Assembly (NCBI GenBank): GCA_030789695.1 | Contig: CM061142.1 | Location: forward strand, 359,265,486 to 359,329,485 | DNA length: 64,000 bases | DNA from: Scilla litardierei | Taxonomy: Eukaryota > Streptophyta > Magnoliopsida > Asparagales > Asparagaceae | Reading direction: 5' to 3' | In this document: piece after piece, positions 43,685-56,332 of the stretch | Numbering within the stretch: position 1 is the first letter of the stretch | Layout of the letters: the number at the start of each line of letters is the position of its first letter | Notes under the pieces: generated by a model | Databases searched by the model: none | What the model saw: the letters and a program-made list of their open reading frames with translations, nothing else | Told to the model about the DNA's origin: nothing | Made by a program: the position numbers and the translations under genes

Positions 43685-45587
43685 ATGGCATCCAACAACA
43701 ACAACGTTCCTCCGTCGCCTTTGTACAACAATCACGATCGTGATGGAGCGTCCACACTTTTCGAAAGTCAATCAACGGTGCGTCCTCCATGTTTCAATGG
43801 CACGAACTCTGTCTATTGGAAATGTCGGATGGAGACGTTCCTAAGAGTGCTTCACTTTGGAGAACCCTCCACAAGGAATATTTCGAGCACACCGAAGAGG
43901 ATTTCGAAAAATGGACGACTTCCGAGAAATTCACCGAAGTCAACAACGCAAAAGCAATGAACTCTCTTCATTGTGCGTTGGACCCGAATGAGTTCAACAA
44001 GATATGCACATGTAAGAGTGCATATCAAATTTGAAACCATCTCGTTGTTACCCATGAGGGAACGAACAAGGTAAAACTTTCTAAACTATATGTTGCCATG
44101 CAAAACTTCGATATGTTTCATATACAGGAAAATGAAAGCATAGCATCGATGTACGGATGTTTTACCGACATCACCAATGAATTGGAAGCTATTGGCCAAA
44201 CATACACCGAGCCAGACAAGGTAAGGAGATCATAATGGGAATGACCTCCAAATGGGAAAGAAGAGCTATCGCCATCGAGGAGGTCAACGACTTGAAGACC
44301 TACATAGTTGTGAATCTTATCGGGACTCTCATGTCTTATGAAGTAAGACGTGAAAATCGATTAAATATTCGAGCTATGATGAATCCTTCGGAGGCCAAGA
44401 AGAAAGCTTTGGCATTCAACGCTAATTCCTCATCCTCCGATAGTGAAGATTCAGAAGATGAGATGGATTTGGGTGAAATGGCCCAAATGGTGAAGAAGTT
44501 CCAACGTTTCTTCCGCAAAGGTAAATTTCACTCAAACAAAATATTTGAGTCTACTAATAATACTTCCTCTCTTTGCTTTAAGTGTAATAAGCCAGGGCAC
44601 ATCAAGAAGGATTGCCCAATGCTAAGAAACAAAAAGAAGTGGAAGGCTTCGAAGTACCATACGTCCGACAAGAACAAGAGAGACAAGAAGAAAGGACTCG
44701 TCGGTACATTCAATGACTCAAGTGGAGACTCATCAAGTGATTCTGATGATGAGAAGGGTGAAAGTACCTACATATGCTTCATGGCCCGGGAAGATCCACT
44801 CTCCGATGAGAGTGATTCCGACATGGATGAAACCGTGGTAACAATGGATGAATTACGAATTGCTAATGAAGAATTGTTTGCTAAGTATCAATCTCTAATT
44901 CTTAGATATACTAGCTTAAAGAAATTGAATGTTAGCAATCCATCCATTCCATGCATCATCAACAATGACACCATTGTTGATACTTTAACTCTTGAGAAAG
45001 CAAATTTAGCTTCTCAAAATGTCACTTTGAGAGATGAGGTGAATAACCTCAAATCTCAACTAGATCAAACACATCCTAAGGATAATAGTGATCTAGTTAC
45101 ACGACATACATAATTGGGTTTAGAGAATGATTCTCTTAAAACTCAAGTGCACGAGCTCAAAGCACGGGTGTCCACCTTAGATACCAACATTTCTTCTCTT
45201 AAGGAGAAATATGAGCTCATGTCCTCCCGTATTATGAGATTCAATAAGGGAAAAGGACATTTGGACGATTTGCTTACAAACCAATTTCCGGCCACACATC
45301 GTATTGGCCTTGGTTTTGTAAATGCAAATGCATCCAATGATTGCACCTCCTATAGTGGTGTCACTATAGACTTTGTGATGCCATCCTCCGGTGCATCCAC
45401 AAGTGGTGTCAAAGACACTATAGGTAGCAAACCTACCAAGAAAGTCACCACTTCACCATCTCTTCTTTTTGGCAAGAAACCAACTAAGGGTGGAAACCAA
45501 AAGAGAAGCCATTCTTACATGTACACCAACCGTCATCCACGTAGGACATCTCCTACTTCACAAGTGGATACTCATGACACTTTTTAG
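43685..45587 (+). pseudogene. gag: Element H gag
   Basis: Starts MASNNNNVPPSPLYNNHDRD and FNGTNSVYWKCRMETFLRV (UBN2-type gag), then slips to the frame with EYFEHTEEDFEKWTTSEKF. A stop after CKSAYQI (44033) and another frame change near 44225 follow. The last part has WERRAIAIEEVNDL, the zinc knuckle CFKCNKPGHIKKDC (near 44572-44613), acidic Ser/Asp runs, and a long coiled-coil-like region broken by a TAA near 45111. It ends at 45587. A long Gag with C-terminal extension is usual in SIRE elements. Non-functional as it stands. Confidence 0.88.
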
Positions 45588-46099
45588 GCTCCACACCCGC
45601 GGACACGTACAAATCCACACATGAGAAATACTCATGTACGTGCTCCTATACACCGATATGCTCATACGCATCATTCTTACAGTATGCACAACCTCCACAT
45701 GTCATACATGACCCATATTTTTCATTCATGCATGTTTCCAAGCATACATATAATCCGCATATGTTCAATGCATATCCACCACCTCATGTCTATGTTAGAA
45801 ACCATGTTCCTAAGATGCATGCACCACATAGAAAAACCTAACAAGTATGCATGCAACTAGGAAAAGTACTCCAAAAATTTACACCATTTGGGGTCCTAAG
45901 AACACTAGCTTAAATGATAGGAATGCATATGTTGATTCCTATTTTCATGATGTTATTAAGAATAGCAATTATGTTGGGAAGCGAAAGTCCACTTGGACTT
46001 GGCTTCCAAACGGCTAATCCCCTTGGACCCAACAAACATTGGGTACCATGAACTTATGGTATATTATGTATGTACCCAAGAGAAAGAAAAAGAGGAATA

Positions 46100-47470
46100 A
46101 ATGTCATAGTAGCTCTAAAGGGAAAGGATAGATTCTCGATAGTGGTTGCTCCAAACACATGACGGGAGATCCCTCATTGCTCTCCGAAGTGATTAGCATC
46201 AAGGATGGTGCAACGGTCACTTTTGGAGGTAATCAAAAGGGAACCATCATTGGAGTAGGTAATGTCGGTAACCCTTCAAAACCATTAATTACTAATGTAT
46301 TTCTTGTTAATGGTATGTGTCACAATCTCATTTCCATTAGTCAACTTTGTGAAAAATGTTACAAGATTAACTTTGGAGAAGGATTGTGTAAAATTGTTGA
46401 TTCTAATTCACATGTTTTATTTACCGGTATTAGGCGTAAAAATATCTATTATTTGAGCTTGCCTAAAACCGTAGAACATTGCTTAGTTGCTAATACAAAT
46501 GAACAACTATTATGGCATCGCCGTTTTGGTCATGTTCATTTCAAGCACTTAAATAAGTTAGCTAAGCATGATCTAGTCGAAGGTTTTCCAAAAATTGCTT
46601 TTAGTAAGAAAAACTTTTGTGATTCGTGTCAAAGAGGTAGTAAATCATCTTTTAAGATTAAAGAAGGCATTACTTCTAAGAGGCCTTTAGAACTTCTTCA
46701 TCTAGATTTGTTTGGGCAACTAGAACCGCTTCTTTAGGCAATGCTCATTATGGATTAGTTGTCGTTGACGACTTCTCTAGATTTACTTGGGTTTCATTCT
46801 TAACTAATACGAATGAAACCTATGAAGAGTTTACCATATTTGCAAAGAAGATTCAGAATCTCTTAGGATCCATCATTATCACTATCTGTAGTGATCATGG
46901 AGGAGAATTTGAGAATGAGTCTTTCACAAAGTTTTGTGATGACACCGGGATAACTCACAATTTTTCCTTTCCTCGGGCACAACCACACAATGGTGTTGTA
47001 GAGAGAAAGAATAGGACTCTTATTGAGTGTGCTCGCACCATGCTCCATTATAGTCATCTTGGACTACAATTTTGGGCAGAAGCGGTGCACACGGCATGTT
47101 ATGTGCTCAATAGGATCCTCGTGAGACCCCGAACGAACAAAACTTGTTTTGAGTTATTTTTATATCAAAAAGCCTCAAGTTAAATATTTTCGAGTTTTTG
47201 GTTCAAAATGTTTTATCAAGAACACTTTTGGTAATCTAGATAAATTTGAGCCAAGATCCGATGAAGGAATTTTTGTTGGATATTCCACTCGTAGCAAAGC
47301 CTACCGGATATACAACAAACTTCTTCAACAATCGAGGAATCACTACACGTATCATTTTATGAAGATTTTGATTTTCCTCATGTTGATGATGATAGTGCAG
47401 ATGCTATTTGTGATCCTCTTGTAATGTTAAGATTAATGATTCGATTATTGAGACTAACACTTATAATGAG
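46100..47470 (+). pseudogene. pol: Element H protease and integrase
   Basis: Protease reads ILDSGCSKHMTGDPSLLSEV (D-S-G) after a TAG in place of the usual Trp. The pre-integrase region has LLWHRRFGHVHFKHLNKLAK and FCDSCQRGSK. After a stop near 46737, integrase continues: GLVVVDDFSRFTWVSFL, ICSDHGGEFENESFT and PHNGVVERKNRTLIECAR supply the acidic residues. Another frame change near 47150 leads to VKYFRVFGSKCFIKN and GIFVGYSTRSKAYRIYN. The stretch 45588-46099 between gag and protease keeps fragments only. Confidence 0.88.
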
Positions 47471-47641
47471 AATGTTGAAGATGTTCCAAGTGATGCAGGA
47501 ATACCTAAAGTTTACCCGACCGTTTGCAACCATCCTCATAACCAAATAATTGGACATATTGGTGTGGGTGTTCGAACGAGGTCAAGAATTGAAGAATTCT
47601 CTCATTGCGCATTTGTCTCTACCATTGAGCCAAAGAACATC

Positions 47642-49158
47642 TAGGAAGCTTGTGAGGATAGCTCTTGGATAGTGGCAATGGAAGAAGAACTCATGCAATT
47701 CGAGAGAAATGAAGTTTGGGAGCTCGTTCCTCTTCCAAGTGGTCATCAAGTTATTGGGACCAAATGGATCTTCAATAACAAGACCGATGAGAACGATGTA
47801 ATCACAAGGAACAAAGCAAGGTTAGTAGTTCAAGGCTACCGGCAAGAGGAATGTATCGATTTCGAAGAATCCTTTGCCCCCTTAGCTAGATTAGAAGCTA
47901 TTAGATTGCTTTTATCTTTTGCATCTCATAAGAATTTTAAACCATTTCAAATGGATGTTAAAAGTGCACTTTAAATGGGATTGGTAATGAAGAAGTATAT
48001 GTTTCTCAACCTCACGGTTTCATTCATGAAAAATTTCCAACACATGTTTTCAAACTTAAGAAAGCATTGTATGGATTAAGACAAGCTCCTAGAGCTTGGT
48101 ATGATCGACTCAAGACCTTTCTTTTGGATTTAGGTTTTAAAATGGAAGAAGTTGATTCAACACTTTTCATTAAAGATTATGAAAATGGTATCATCTTGAT
48201 TCAAGTGTATGTAGACGATATAATATTTGGTTCTACTAACTTTAATCTTTGTCAAGAATTTTCTAAGTCTATGAAGGATGAATTCGAGATGAGCCACATG
48301 GGAGAGCTCAATTACTTCCTTGGACTGCAAATTCGACAAATGGAGGATGGAACTTTCATACATCAAACAAAGTACACATGGGAGCTTATTAAGCGATTCG
48401 GGATGGAATCGTCTTCAAGCAAAAGGACACCCATGAGTACGACAACCCATCTACACAAGGATGAGAACGGAAAAGATGTAGACATTCGTCTATATCGAGG
48501 TATGATCTATAGCTTACTTTATTTAACCGCTCGTAGGCCCGATATCATGTTTTCTGTATGCTTGTGTGCTAGATATCAAGCTAGACCTAAGGAGTCACAC
48601 TTGATTGCAGTTTAACGAATATTTCATTATCTCAATCAGTCACTAGATTATGTGTTACGTTACCCTAAATCTAGCACATATGAGTTAATCTCGCATAGTG
48701 ATGCCGACTTTGTCGAATGCAAATCAGATAGGAAAAGTACTAGTGGCGCTTGCCATTTTATAAGAAATTCCTTAGTTTCTTGGTTTTCCAAGAAACAGAA
48801 CTCGGTATCATTGTCCACGACTGAAGTGGAATATATTGCCGCGGGTCTTGCATGTGCACAAGTTCTTTGGATGAGACACACTCTTAGTGACTATGGTGTC
48901 AATTGTGATACTTGTCCTATCATGGTTGATAACCAAAGTGCTATATGTCCTTTCAAGAACCTGGTACATCACTCCCGTACCAAACACATAGATGTGAGAC
49001 ACCATTTTATCAATGATCATGTATCTAAGAAGGACATCATCTTAGAGTACATTGAAACCCAAAAAAAAATTGCCGACATCTTCACAAAACCTCTTAAAGA
49101 AGATTCATTTGTGAGGTTGCGTGGAGAATTAGGAATTATGGGTGAATCTGAAATTTAG
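47642..49158 (+). pseudogene. pol: Element H reverse transcriptase and RNase H
   Basis: RT starts with [20 protein letters not shown] and [20 protein letters not shown] and continues to [12 protein letters not shown]. It slips frame at about 47970, then resumes at [20 protein letters not shown] with the active site [12 protein letters not shown] near 48207. A stop at 48613 separates RNase H, which includes SDADFVECKSDRKSTSG, SWFSKKQNSVSLSTTEVEYI and RTKHIDVRHHFI. It ends at 49158 with KPLKEDSFVRLRGELGIMGE. This would copy the RNA to DNA; the stops make this copy dead. Confidence 0.92.
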
Positions 49159-50094
49159 GAGATCAACATACTTGTTATAACACTTTTTGAGCTCATATCA
49201 TCATGTTGCCTCTCTTCATTTGTTATTTCATATATGTGTCTTGAGAAAAGCAATTGAGACTTCTGTGATTACATGAGTTTTTCAGATTGTTTTTAAGAGA
49301 TTTGTTTTATCAACGAGTTATAATTTGATGTTGATTTTATGATGAGTTTATGTTTATAGTATAGGTCCTAGGGTGAGTGTTCTTATCCTCTGGATTTTTT
49401 ATCTCACTGTGCTTTTTTGGACCAGGACAGACGACTGTCTTTCCTTTGACAGTCGACTGCCCTACTCTATCTTCTCTATCAGAAACTTGTATCTTTCGCA
49501 CAGACGACTGATGATAATTTTACAGTCGACTGTTGTTTCAACAGACGACTGTATTTTAGTCATCAGGTGCTTGTCATGTTTGTCAAAATTCGCCAATACT
49601 CTCTGTCATTTTGTTGAGTTTTACTGATTCTTAGTCAGTCGACTGATGCGTATTATACAGTCGACTGTCTCCCTGACAGGTGACTGTGTGCTACTCAACA
49701 GTCGACTGTCTTTCATCCTAAGCTTATTTCTTTTCACTTCAGCCAGTTGACTGACTTTTATTCATCAGTCGACTGTCACCTGTTGTGGTGGTTCACTGCT
49801 TCGATTTGAGCCGTCGATTCTTTGATCCAACGGCCCAGATTAATTCGCCTCTTTCTTATACTCATCGAGACTGTTCTTTTCAACACACATTTTCTCTCTC
49901 CTCCGATTGAAACCGTTCATCTTCCTTCTCGACTTCTCTGTCGATCTCTCCGCCGTCAATTTCCTCTTCACCGACTGTCGATTACTTCATTGCTGTCTTC
50001 TGCCGTTCACCTAAGTCCGAACTCCTCTCATTAGCTCTTCCATTCGTTGCATCTTTCATGCGTTTTCTTTCACCATCGTTCGATTTGTTGTGCA
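49159..50094 (+). other. H spacer between pol and third ORF, with palindromes and promoter-like sequence
   Basis: Contains a third cluster of CAGTCGACTG/CAGACGACTG palindromes at about 49427-49782, then a TTCTTATACTCATCG TATA-like context near 49852 and a pyrimidine-rich stretch leading to the ATG at 50095. This mirrors the LTR layout of array then promoter. Confidence 0.6.
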
Positions 50095-51530
50095 ATGGCT
50101 CCCAAGACTAAGGGAAAGGGAAAGATCATTGCTTCTAAGAAACCTAGGGTTCGTAAGCCTTCTATCGCCAAGAACAAGAAACCTTATAAGGCCCGTACCA
50201 AACAAGCCGAATCTCCCTCTCAGTCTACTTCGAAGGGTTATTCTCCTTCTGGGACTTCTTCTTCTGACACTGAGCCCCTGTTCAAGCGTCTGCGCAAGCC
50301 CACTAGTGTTCACATCAATGAGCCTAGCGCTGAGGCTCCTCCTTCCCCCTCAGAGTCGAGTTCTGAAGAAGCTACCCCTGTCACTTCTCCATCTGATCCC
50401 CTTGTTTCGATTTGTCGAGATGATCTATGCTTGGCAAAGTTTCCCTCTCTCATGGGGATCAAACTTCTTAGAGAGCGTTTCATCATTTTTCCCGCCTTTA
50501 TAGCTAAAAGACTTTTAGAGATCCTTTCTGCTACCCGTTTGGCTGAGCTTTTTAGCTTCTCTCAGAGCGAATCTCCTCGGGCTTATCCATTTTTGGTTAA
50601 GCTCTTCTATGCTAACCGCGTTCGCGGTGAGTATTCGTCCACGGGTTTCATTGACACTATTGTCCAGAAGACCCCCATTTGCATTGATCCCACTCTCTTA
50701 GGGACCATACTTAGGATCCCCTCCACTGGATCTCTTCCTTCAAACATTTGCAATTCTGACATTGATGAGCTTGATCAGTCTGTCCTCCGGGACATGTTCC
50801 GTGAGATACCCTCAGCTCTATCTTCTTGTGTTAGGTCGTCTATGTTCTCGGCTAGGGGTAGGGCTGTTCATCTCGTGGTGAAGTCGAACATCCTGCCGAA
50901 GTACGGATCTTCTGACCATCCTTCCTAGGAGATACTGAGGTGTATGTACGCGATCTTTTTCGGATTGTCTGTAAACTGGGCCGGTGTCCTCCTTGACAGG
51001 ATGGACAAAGTCGAGTTTACTTCTTCCTCCTCTCACATTTCCTACGGTGGAATTCTTACACTTGTCTTTCGACACTTTGGGATTGACTTGTCTCCTTACG
51101 AGCCCGTGCCTTTTGGTCCTCTTCTGGATGCTGCTGCAAAGGCAAAGTCCTCTTCGGCTCTGTAGTCTGCATCAAAGAAGAGGAAATCCACTTCAGCTTC
51201 GTCATCCTCCACAGTTCCTCCTGTAGACCAGCCTTCCACCTCTGCTCCACCCTCTCTTGATATTCTTTTTGAGATGGTCTCTGGTCGACTTGACTTGGCT
51301 TCCTTATCATTCCAGCATCAGGGAATACCCTTCCCTGAGCATCTGAGACGTTTTGTTCCTCCCCTCCTCGTGAGCCTCCTACACCTATCATTACTGATCT
51401 CGTTGTGCATCCTGGCGTAGCAGCTACTCAGAGTGCTCCTGCTGCTCCTGCTGCTCCTCATCCAGAGGATACCACTGTTGACCCAGCGCCCGATTCTTCA
51501 TCTGCTGCTCCTGGAGACACTCACTCATAG
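50095..51530 (+). pseudogene. Element H third ORF (plant transposon-protein-like)
   Basis: Starts MAPKTKGKGKIIASKKPRVR, a Lys-rich N-terminus, then a Ser/Pro/Glu region, then a folded domain with FPAFIAKRLLEILSATRLAE and YPFLVKLFYANRVRGEYSST. ICIDPTLLGTILRIPSTG completes it. This resembles the 'putative plant transposon protein' domain (PF20167-like). In-frame TAG codons at 50926 and 51163 and a later frameshift interrupt it. The tail is Ser/Pro/Ala-rich (APAAPAAPHPEDTTVDPAPD) and ends at 51530. SIRE ORFs at this place are often called env-like. I see no signal peptide or transmembrane segment, so that label is not supported. Confidence 0.7.
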
Positions 51531-51696
51531 ATTTTTTTTGGTTTCTTTAGTTGTGTTAGTATGATATTTGGTGATGATGTAAGATGATGTATGATATTAT
51601 ATGATGTATCATTTTTGAGATCATGATATAGTATTTTTTTATCATGATGTATTTTGTTGGACATGATGTCCATTTGACTTTTACTCGTGTGATATC

Positions 51697-51761
<65 letters not shown>

Positions 51762-52425
51762 ATTGCAGTTTCGCCTTATGTTTCACACAGTGTATTATTG
51801 GTTATCTTATCTGTGTGATGTTTATGATATTGTCTCCATGAATGATATATTCTTTTCTGATGTGTATTTGAGACAATATTGGACTTGATATTGGAATATA
51901 CATGCTATATGTGATGTGATGTAGTGTGAGACGATATGTTCTCTTCCTATAACTCTAATGTTGATATTGGACTTTCATTCCTCTACTCACATAAGTATAT
52001 GATGTGGTATTATGAGTTTTGTTTTTATATATATATCTTTATACTACTTGATTGTTGATAGTTCTTAGTTAGCACGATTGTTGTTGTTATCTACTCCCAC
52101 CTTTTGGATAATGCCATAGGGGGAGAGAAATAAACATACAGATTCATAATGAATATGCTAAGTATGTACTAATAACACTTGAATCTAAGATTGAAGTTGC
52201 CTTAGATTCAGGGGGAGTAAGATACAATGAATAGGGATTTAAAATCCTAGATTTCATGAATTAAATTCACTCATATCTTACTCATTTGCTTCAATTGATA
52301 TATAGATGCCTTAATATTCGTTGACTAACTTGATTGGCATCTATGTAGGGGGAGTAAGTTTTCATTAAGCACAATTATTTATCTTTTTATTTATGTTTGT
52401 TTGTCATCATCAAAAAGGGGGAGAA
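51531..52425 (+). other. H 3' untranslated region with (TA)n and polypurine tract
   Basis: AT-rich with ATGATGT-type words. A (TA)n microsatellite lies at about 51701-51758. Two GGGGGAG-type purine motifs with upstream context occur (about 52118, 52210, 52350). AAAAAGGGGGAGAA at 52412-52425 abuts the 3' LTR and is the polypurine tract. No gene is seen. Confidence 0.7.
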
Positions 52426-54212
52426 TGTTGAGTATTGGACTTCTCTCTACTTGGTGTTAATGATGAGCAAACATAAATACTTGTGACTAATCCCCTATTT
52501 TGCAGTTAATCCATTGCCTAAGCTAATTATGAAGATCTACTTGCAATGGATGACACTCAAAGCTCATTGAAAGCAAATGAAATGGATTGGATGATCGTAG
52601 ATGATGATTGAATCTCCATGAAGACTTCAAGCTCATGCGTTGGATAGAAGAGAGTTTTCGTGAATGTAAATTTCTTATATCTCTTCTAGTATATAGCTTA
52701 GAAGTAGAACATTGTTGGAGCACACACACATTGTCATTTCAGTCTTAGGACATCATTTGTTCATTCGTCCTTAGACTCCAATTCATTTCTTTATTGATTG
52801 TGCTTGTATTGTTTATAACAATCGACTGCTGAACATTTTACAGTCGCCTGTCACAAAAACAGTCGACTGTGTTTTGTTCTATAGTCGCTTGTTATGCACA
52901 AACTTTTACAGTCTAGTTTTGGGCTTCTCTGTTTTAATTCCCACAGGTGACTCATGAACGATTCACAGGCGCCTGTCCAAGTGACAGTCGACTGTGTTTT
53001 GTAAATCAGTCGCCTGTCTGTCTTTTGACCAAAATCTATTGATCTGCCTTTTATGGCCAGTCGACTAATGTTGAGTTTATATTCGACTGTCCATTGGATC
53101 GGTCGACTGTCAATGCTGCAGCAGTCGTCTGTATATGAGCCAATTTTTTGACTCAGCTCCCTAGAAAATATCAGGGTTTTGACAGTCGTCTGTAGAATGA
53201 TTTACAGTCGCCTGTTCTGATCAATAGTCGACTGTTATCTCCTCGTCAATCGTCTATCCTATTCTCCCAGATGTTTTTCCAGACTTCTTCTACTTACCCA
53301 TCTTCGGCCAATCGTCTGTCCTGTTCTGATAAACAGTAGTCTGTCCTTCATCAGTCAACTGTCCATGTGGTAAGTTACCGTTATGAATTCTCACCTACCC
53401 TATCTGACTGTGCAGCAGTCTACTATGGTTTCTTCAAAAGTCGACTGTCGCGAGTGCAGATTCTATCCGTTGAGAGTTTTCTCACGGATTCCTAAAGGGG
53501 TTTTGCTAATTCTGTTTTGAGGATTTGAGAAACCTTTATAAGGAGCATCTACTGTTCCATTGAGATGTTACTCATTCTATTGCAAAATCTTTCAAGCTTT
53601 CATTCTCAAGGTCAAAGGTATCAAATCCTAAAGCCCTAAGAATTCCAATCTTTGATCTCTTGCTCTCCAACTTAGAACCAAAGAAACATCTTCTAGGTAT
53701 TTGGTGCAGTTAAGAGAAAGGGCTTTCCTCTCTTCCAAGAGAGTCTTCAACACACAACACACTTCTCCTTCAAGTTCTACTTCAAGGCATAGGTGATTGT
53801 AAGTGTTGCTTTCATATTTCATAACATTCGTTATTTGAATTTGCTCTCGGGTTGTGAGAGTGGTTTGCTTGCTCCCAAGTTGTGGGAGTCAAGGACAATC
53901 GATTGTATTTCGATTTCATTTGTAGAGTTGCTACAAGTGGGGTTTAAGAAAACCTCAAGTTAGGGTTCTAACTTGAGTATCCGGAGGTATCTGGGTGGAA
54001 GGGATGTAGGATTACCGGGAACAAGTCGGGAAGTGAGTTTGGTAATCCAAACCCTAGAAACATCCTTGCGTCTGCATTTTATTCTCTTTGGGTTTAATTT
54101 TAATTCCGTACTATATTGTTGGTTAGCATTTAAATTGGTGTAACTATCTTTTTAAATTGCATAAACACTATTCAACCCCCTTCTAGTGTTTTCCCTAGCC
54201 ATGGTCCTTACA
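52426..54212 (+). repeat. 3' LTR of H
   Basis: TGTTGAGTATTGG to ATGGTCCTTACA, 1787 bp, homologous to 41845-43657 and followed by TATCA. Confidence 0.95.
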
Positions 54213-54217
54213 TATCA

Positions 54218-56332
54218 GGCACTCAGATATCCGCTTTTTCTTACAAAATATTGATCAACAGAGTATTTTAGTTTTGTTACATAATTGAGCTTGTCTATTA
54301 GCTAAAGCTCTTGGAAGCTTAATATCAAGGCACTCAAATGTCAGCCAAAAAAAGAATACATTGCTATAAATTTCTTATAAAAACTCCATCAACAGTAAAG
54401 GTTTCTCTTTGCCACTTCAACAAAGTTAAAAAATGAAATTTATACATTCATATTAAGAAGGAAGCATATAGCATCCAAAAGAATGAAGCAAGGATCAATG
54501 TGCATGTATATGCCACACTCTTACTTTCTTATTTTTTTCTTGATAGTTACTGATGTCCCTACAAGTCATGGATCTGCCATCATCACATCCAATTGCTTAC
54601 AAGTAAATAATTCCTGTTTGTATTATGCTATGAGAGTTACACAACTCATCATCTCTATGGATTTTGTTATTTTAAGGTCAAACTTCTCTTATTTGTAGTT
54701 ACAAAACTCACCTTCTCGTAGTATCTTTTGATCGTTACCTCTAAAATCATGAAATTGTGATCAAGTCTGTTGAATTGTGATGGGTTTAGCCACAAATAAG
54801 CCTATCCCTTGATGTTAATAATGATATGGCTTATTGAAGGTAATCAAGTGTCGTATTAGAAGTATGCTAATGTACTGTTGAGGGGCAGTTCATCGCATAC
54901 AAATATACTTGGGGGGAGTTAATAATGGGTTTAATGGCATGCTAATGTACTCAGGCGGAGCAGTTCATGGCAAGCTAATGTACTAGGGGGAGGGGGCATT
55001 TCCTGGTATATTAATGTCCTATTTGGATGGGGCCAGTTCATGGCATGCTAATGTACTATTGTGGGCGGGGGGATAGTTCATGGCATGCTAATGTACTTTG
55101 GGGGGGGGGGGGGGGGCAATTCATGGAATGCTAATGTACGTTTGGGGTGGAGTTAATAATGGGTCTATTGGCATGCTAATGTATGGGGGGCAGTTCAGAT
55201 ATTGGGGGGATAATGAATTCACTGGAATCACTTAGCTAATCACCTTTCCATTGTTTTCATCATGTTTCCCTAGCCATCATTTTTTTATATTAAATTTTTG
55301 CAATGCAAGAGCTTAAATTTCATTAGGGAAACAACATGGGGCGGACAGTTCATGGCATGCTACTGTACCCGGGGGCAGTTAATAATGGGTCTAATGGCAT
55401 GATAATGTACTTTATGGGGGGGTGTTCATGGAATGCTAATGTACTTTTAGGAGGGTTAATAATGGGTATATTGGCTTGATACTATGCTTTGGGGGGCAGT
55501 TCAAAAAATGCTAATGCACTTTTGGGGGAGTTACTAATGGGTATATTGGATATTGGGGGGGATAAAGAATTCACCGGAATCACTTAGTTGATCATCTTTC
55601 CTGTGTTTTCATTATGTTTATTGAGCCTTCATTTTCTTATATTCAATTTTTGCAATAAAAAACTTAAATTGCATAAGTGAAACAAATTTGTCGGGGTAGG
55701 CAAGTTCATGGAATGCTAATGTACTATTGGGGGCAGTTCATGGCAAGCTAATGTACTATATCATGGCACGATACTGTACTTGGGGGCAGTTCATGGCACG
55801 ATACTGTGGGAGGTAGTTAATAATGGGTCTACTGGCATGCAAATGTACTTTGTGTGGTGTGGGGGGGGGGGGGGCAGTTTGTCTTCATCATAGAAATTTT
55901 GTCTAAATAACAGGTAGAATTAGGTTACACAAATAGGATAGTGAACAGATAGTGTTCTTCATGTCTATAGGTAGAGTTATGTTACACAATTAATTATTAC
56001 ATTGATCATAAAAAATTTGTCTAAACAATGGGGGGAAGAGGAACTAAATTTGACTAATTTTTTTGGGGGGAACTAAATATTGGGGGCAAAATTTTTTGCG
56101 TGGAACTAAATAAAGAATGAGGGGAAAAAATTTTCAGGGGGAAACTAAATTTTGAGGGGGAACTTAAAATTTTAAATATTTGATGGGAACGAAATTCTCT
56201 GTGGAGAACTAAATTTTGTGGTGATTAAGATTTTGAGGGGGGACATAATAATTATTGCGTATTCGTTTAAAATTAGGGTGTCCAAGATTTTGAGGGGATA
56301 AAATTTGAATGAACCGCACGTGTTATGACTAG
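54218..56332 (+). other. Right part of candidate Helitron F
   Basis: AT-rich to about 54840, then a degenerate G-rich repeat tract (54850-55890), then GGGGGAACTAAAT-type words (56020-56230) and the CTAG end at 56332. No coding region is supported; the ORF at 54483-54698 has no recognisable features. Confidence 0.4.
54850..55890. repeat. Degenerate repeat: GTTCATGGCATGCTAATGTAC plus G run
   Basis: About fifteen copies of a unit made of CATGGCATGCTAATGTACT, a G-run of 4 to 17 bases and CAGTTCATGG or AGTTAATAATGGGT. Spacing is irregular, about 30-80 bp. A longer unit around GGGGGATAAAGAATTCACCGG is present twice (about 55203-55330 and 55555-55690). Confidence 0.85.

Larger units (their letters stand above)
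41845..54212 (+). mobile_element. Element H: complete SIRE/Maximus-like Ty1/copia element
   Basis: A 12.4-kb element with LTRs 41845-43657 and 52426-54212 and the perfect duplication TATCA (41840-41844 and 54213-54217). It has an initiator-Met primer site, gag, PR-IN-RT-RNase H, a third ORF downstream of pol and a polypurine tract. The gene order, long CCHC gag with a coiled-coil tail, large size and third ORF fit the SIRE/Maximus lineage. Every ORF has stops or frameshifts, so the copy is inactive. Confidence 0.95.
24051..56332 (+). mobile_element. Element F: candidate Helitron with captured gene fragments, containing G and H
   Basis: The left end reads A then TCTATTCTATAAAAAAGAGC, like the 5' TC ends of plant Helitrons. 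The right end GAACCGCACGTGTTATGACTAG at 56332 ends in CTAG, the Helitron 3' signature, though the usual hairpin is weak and the next base is C rather than T. The same AC-rich DNA lies outside both ends. Removing G, H and their duplications leaves about 11.4 kb. Exon-like pieces of at least two unrelated genes lie inside in plus orientation, as in gene-capturing Helitrons. No Rep or helicase frame is seen, so it would be non-autonomous. Confidence 0.4.

Noticed and set aside
50095..51530. Retroviral-type envelope gene in H
   Set aside because: No signal peptide, transmembrane helix or cleavage site is visible; the domain resembles plant transposon-associated proteins.
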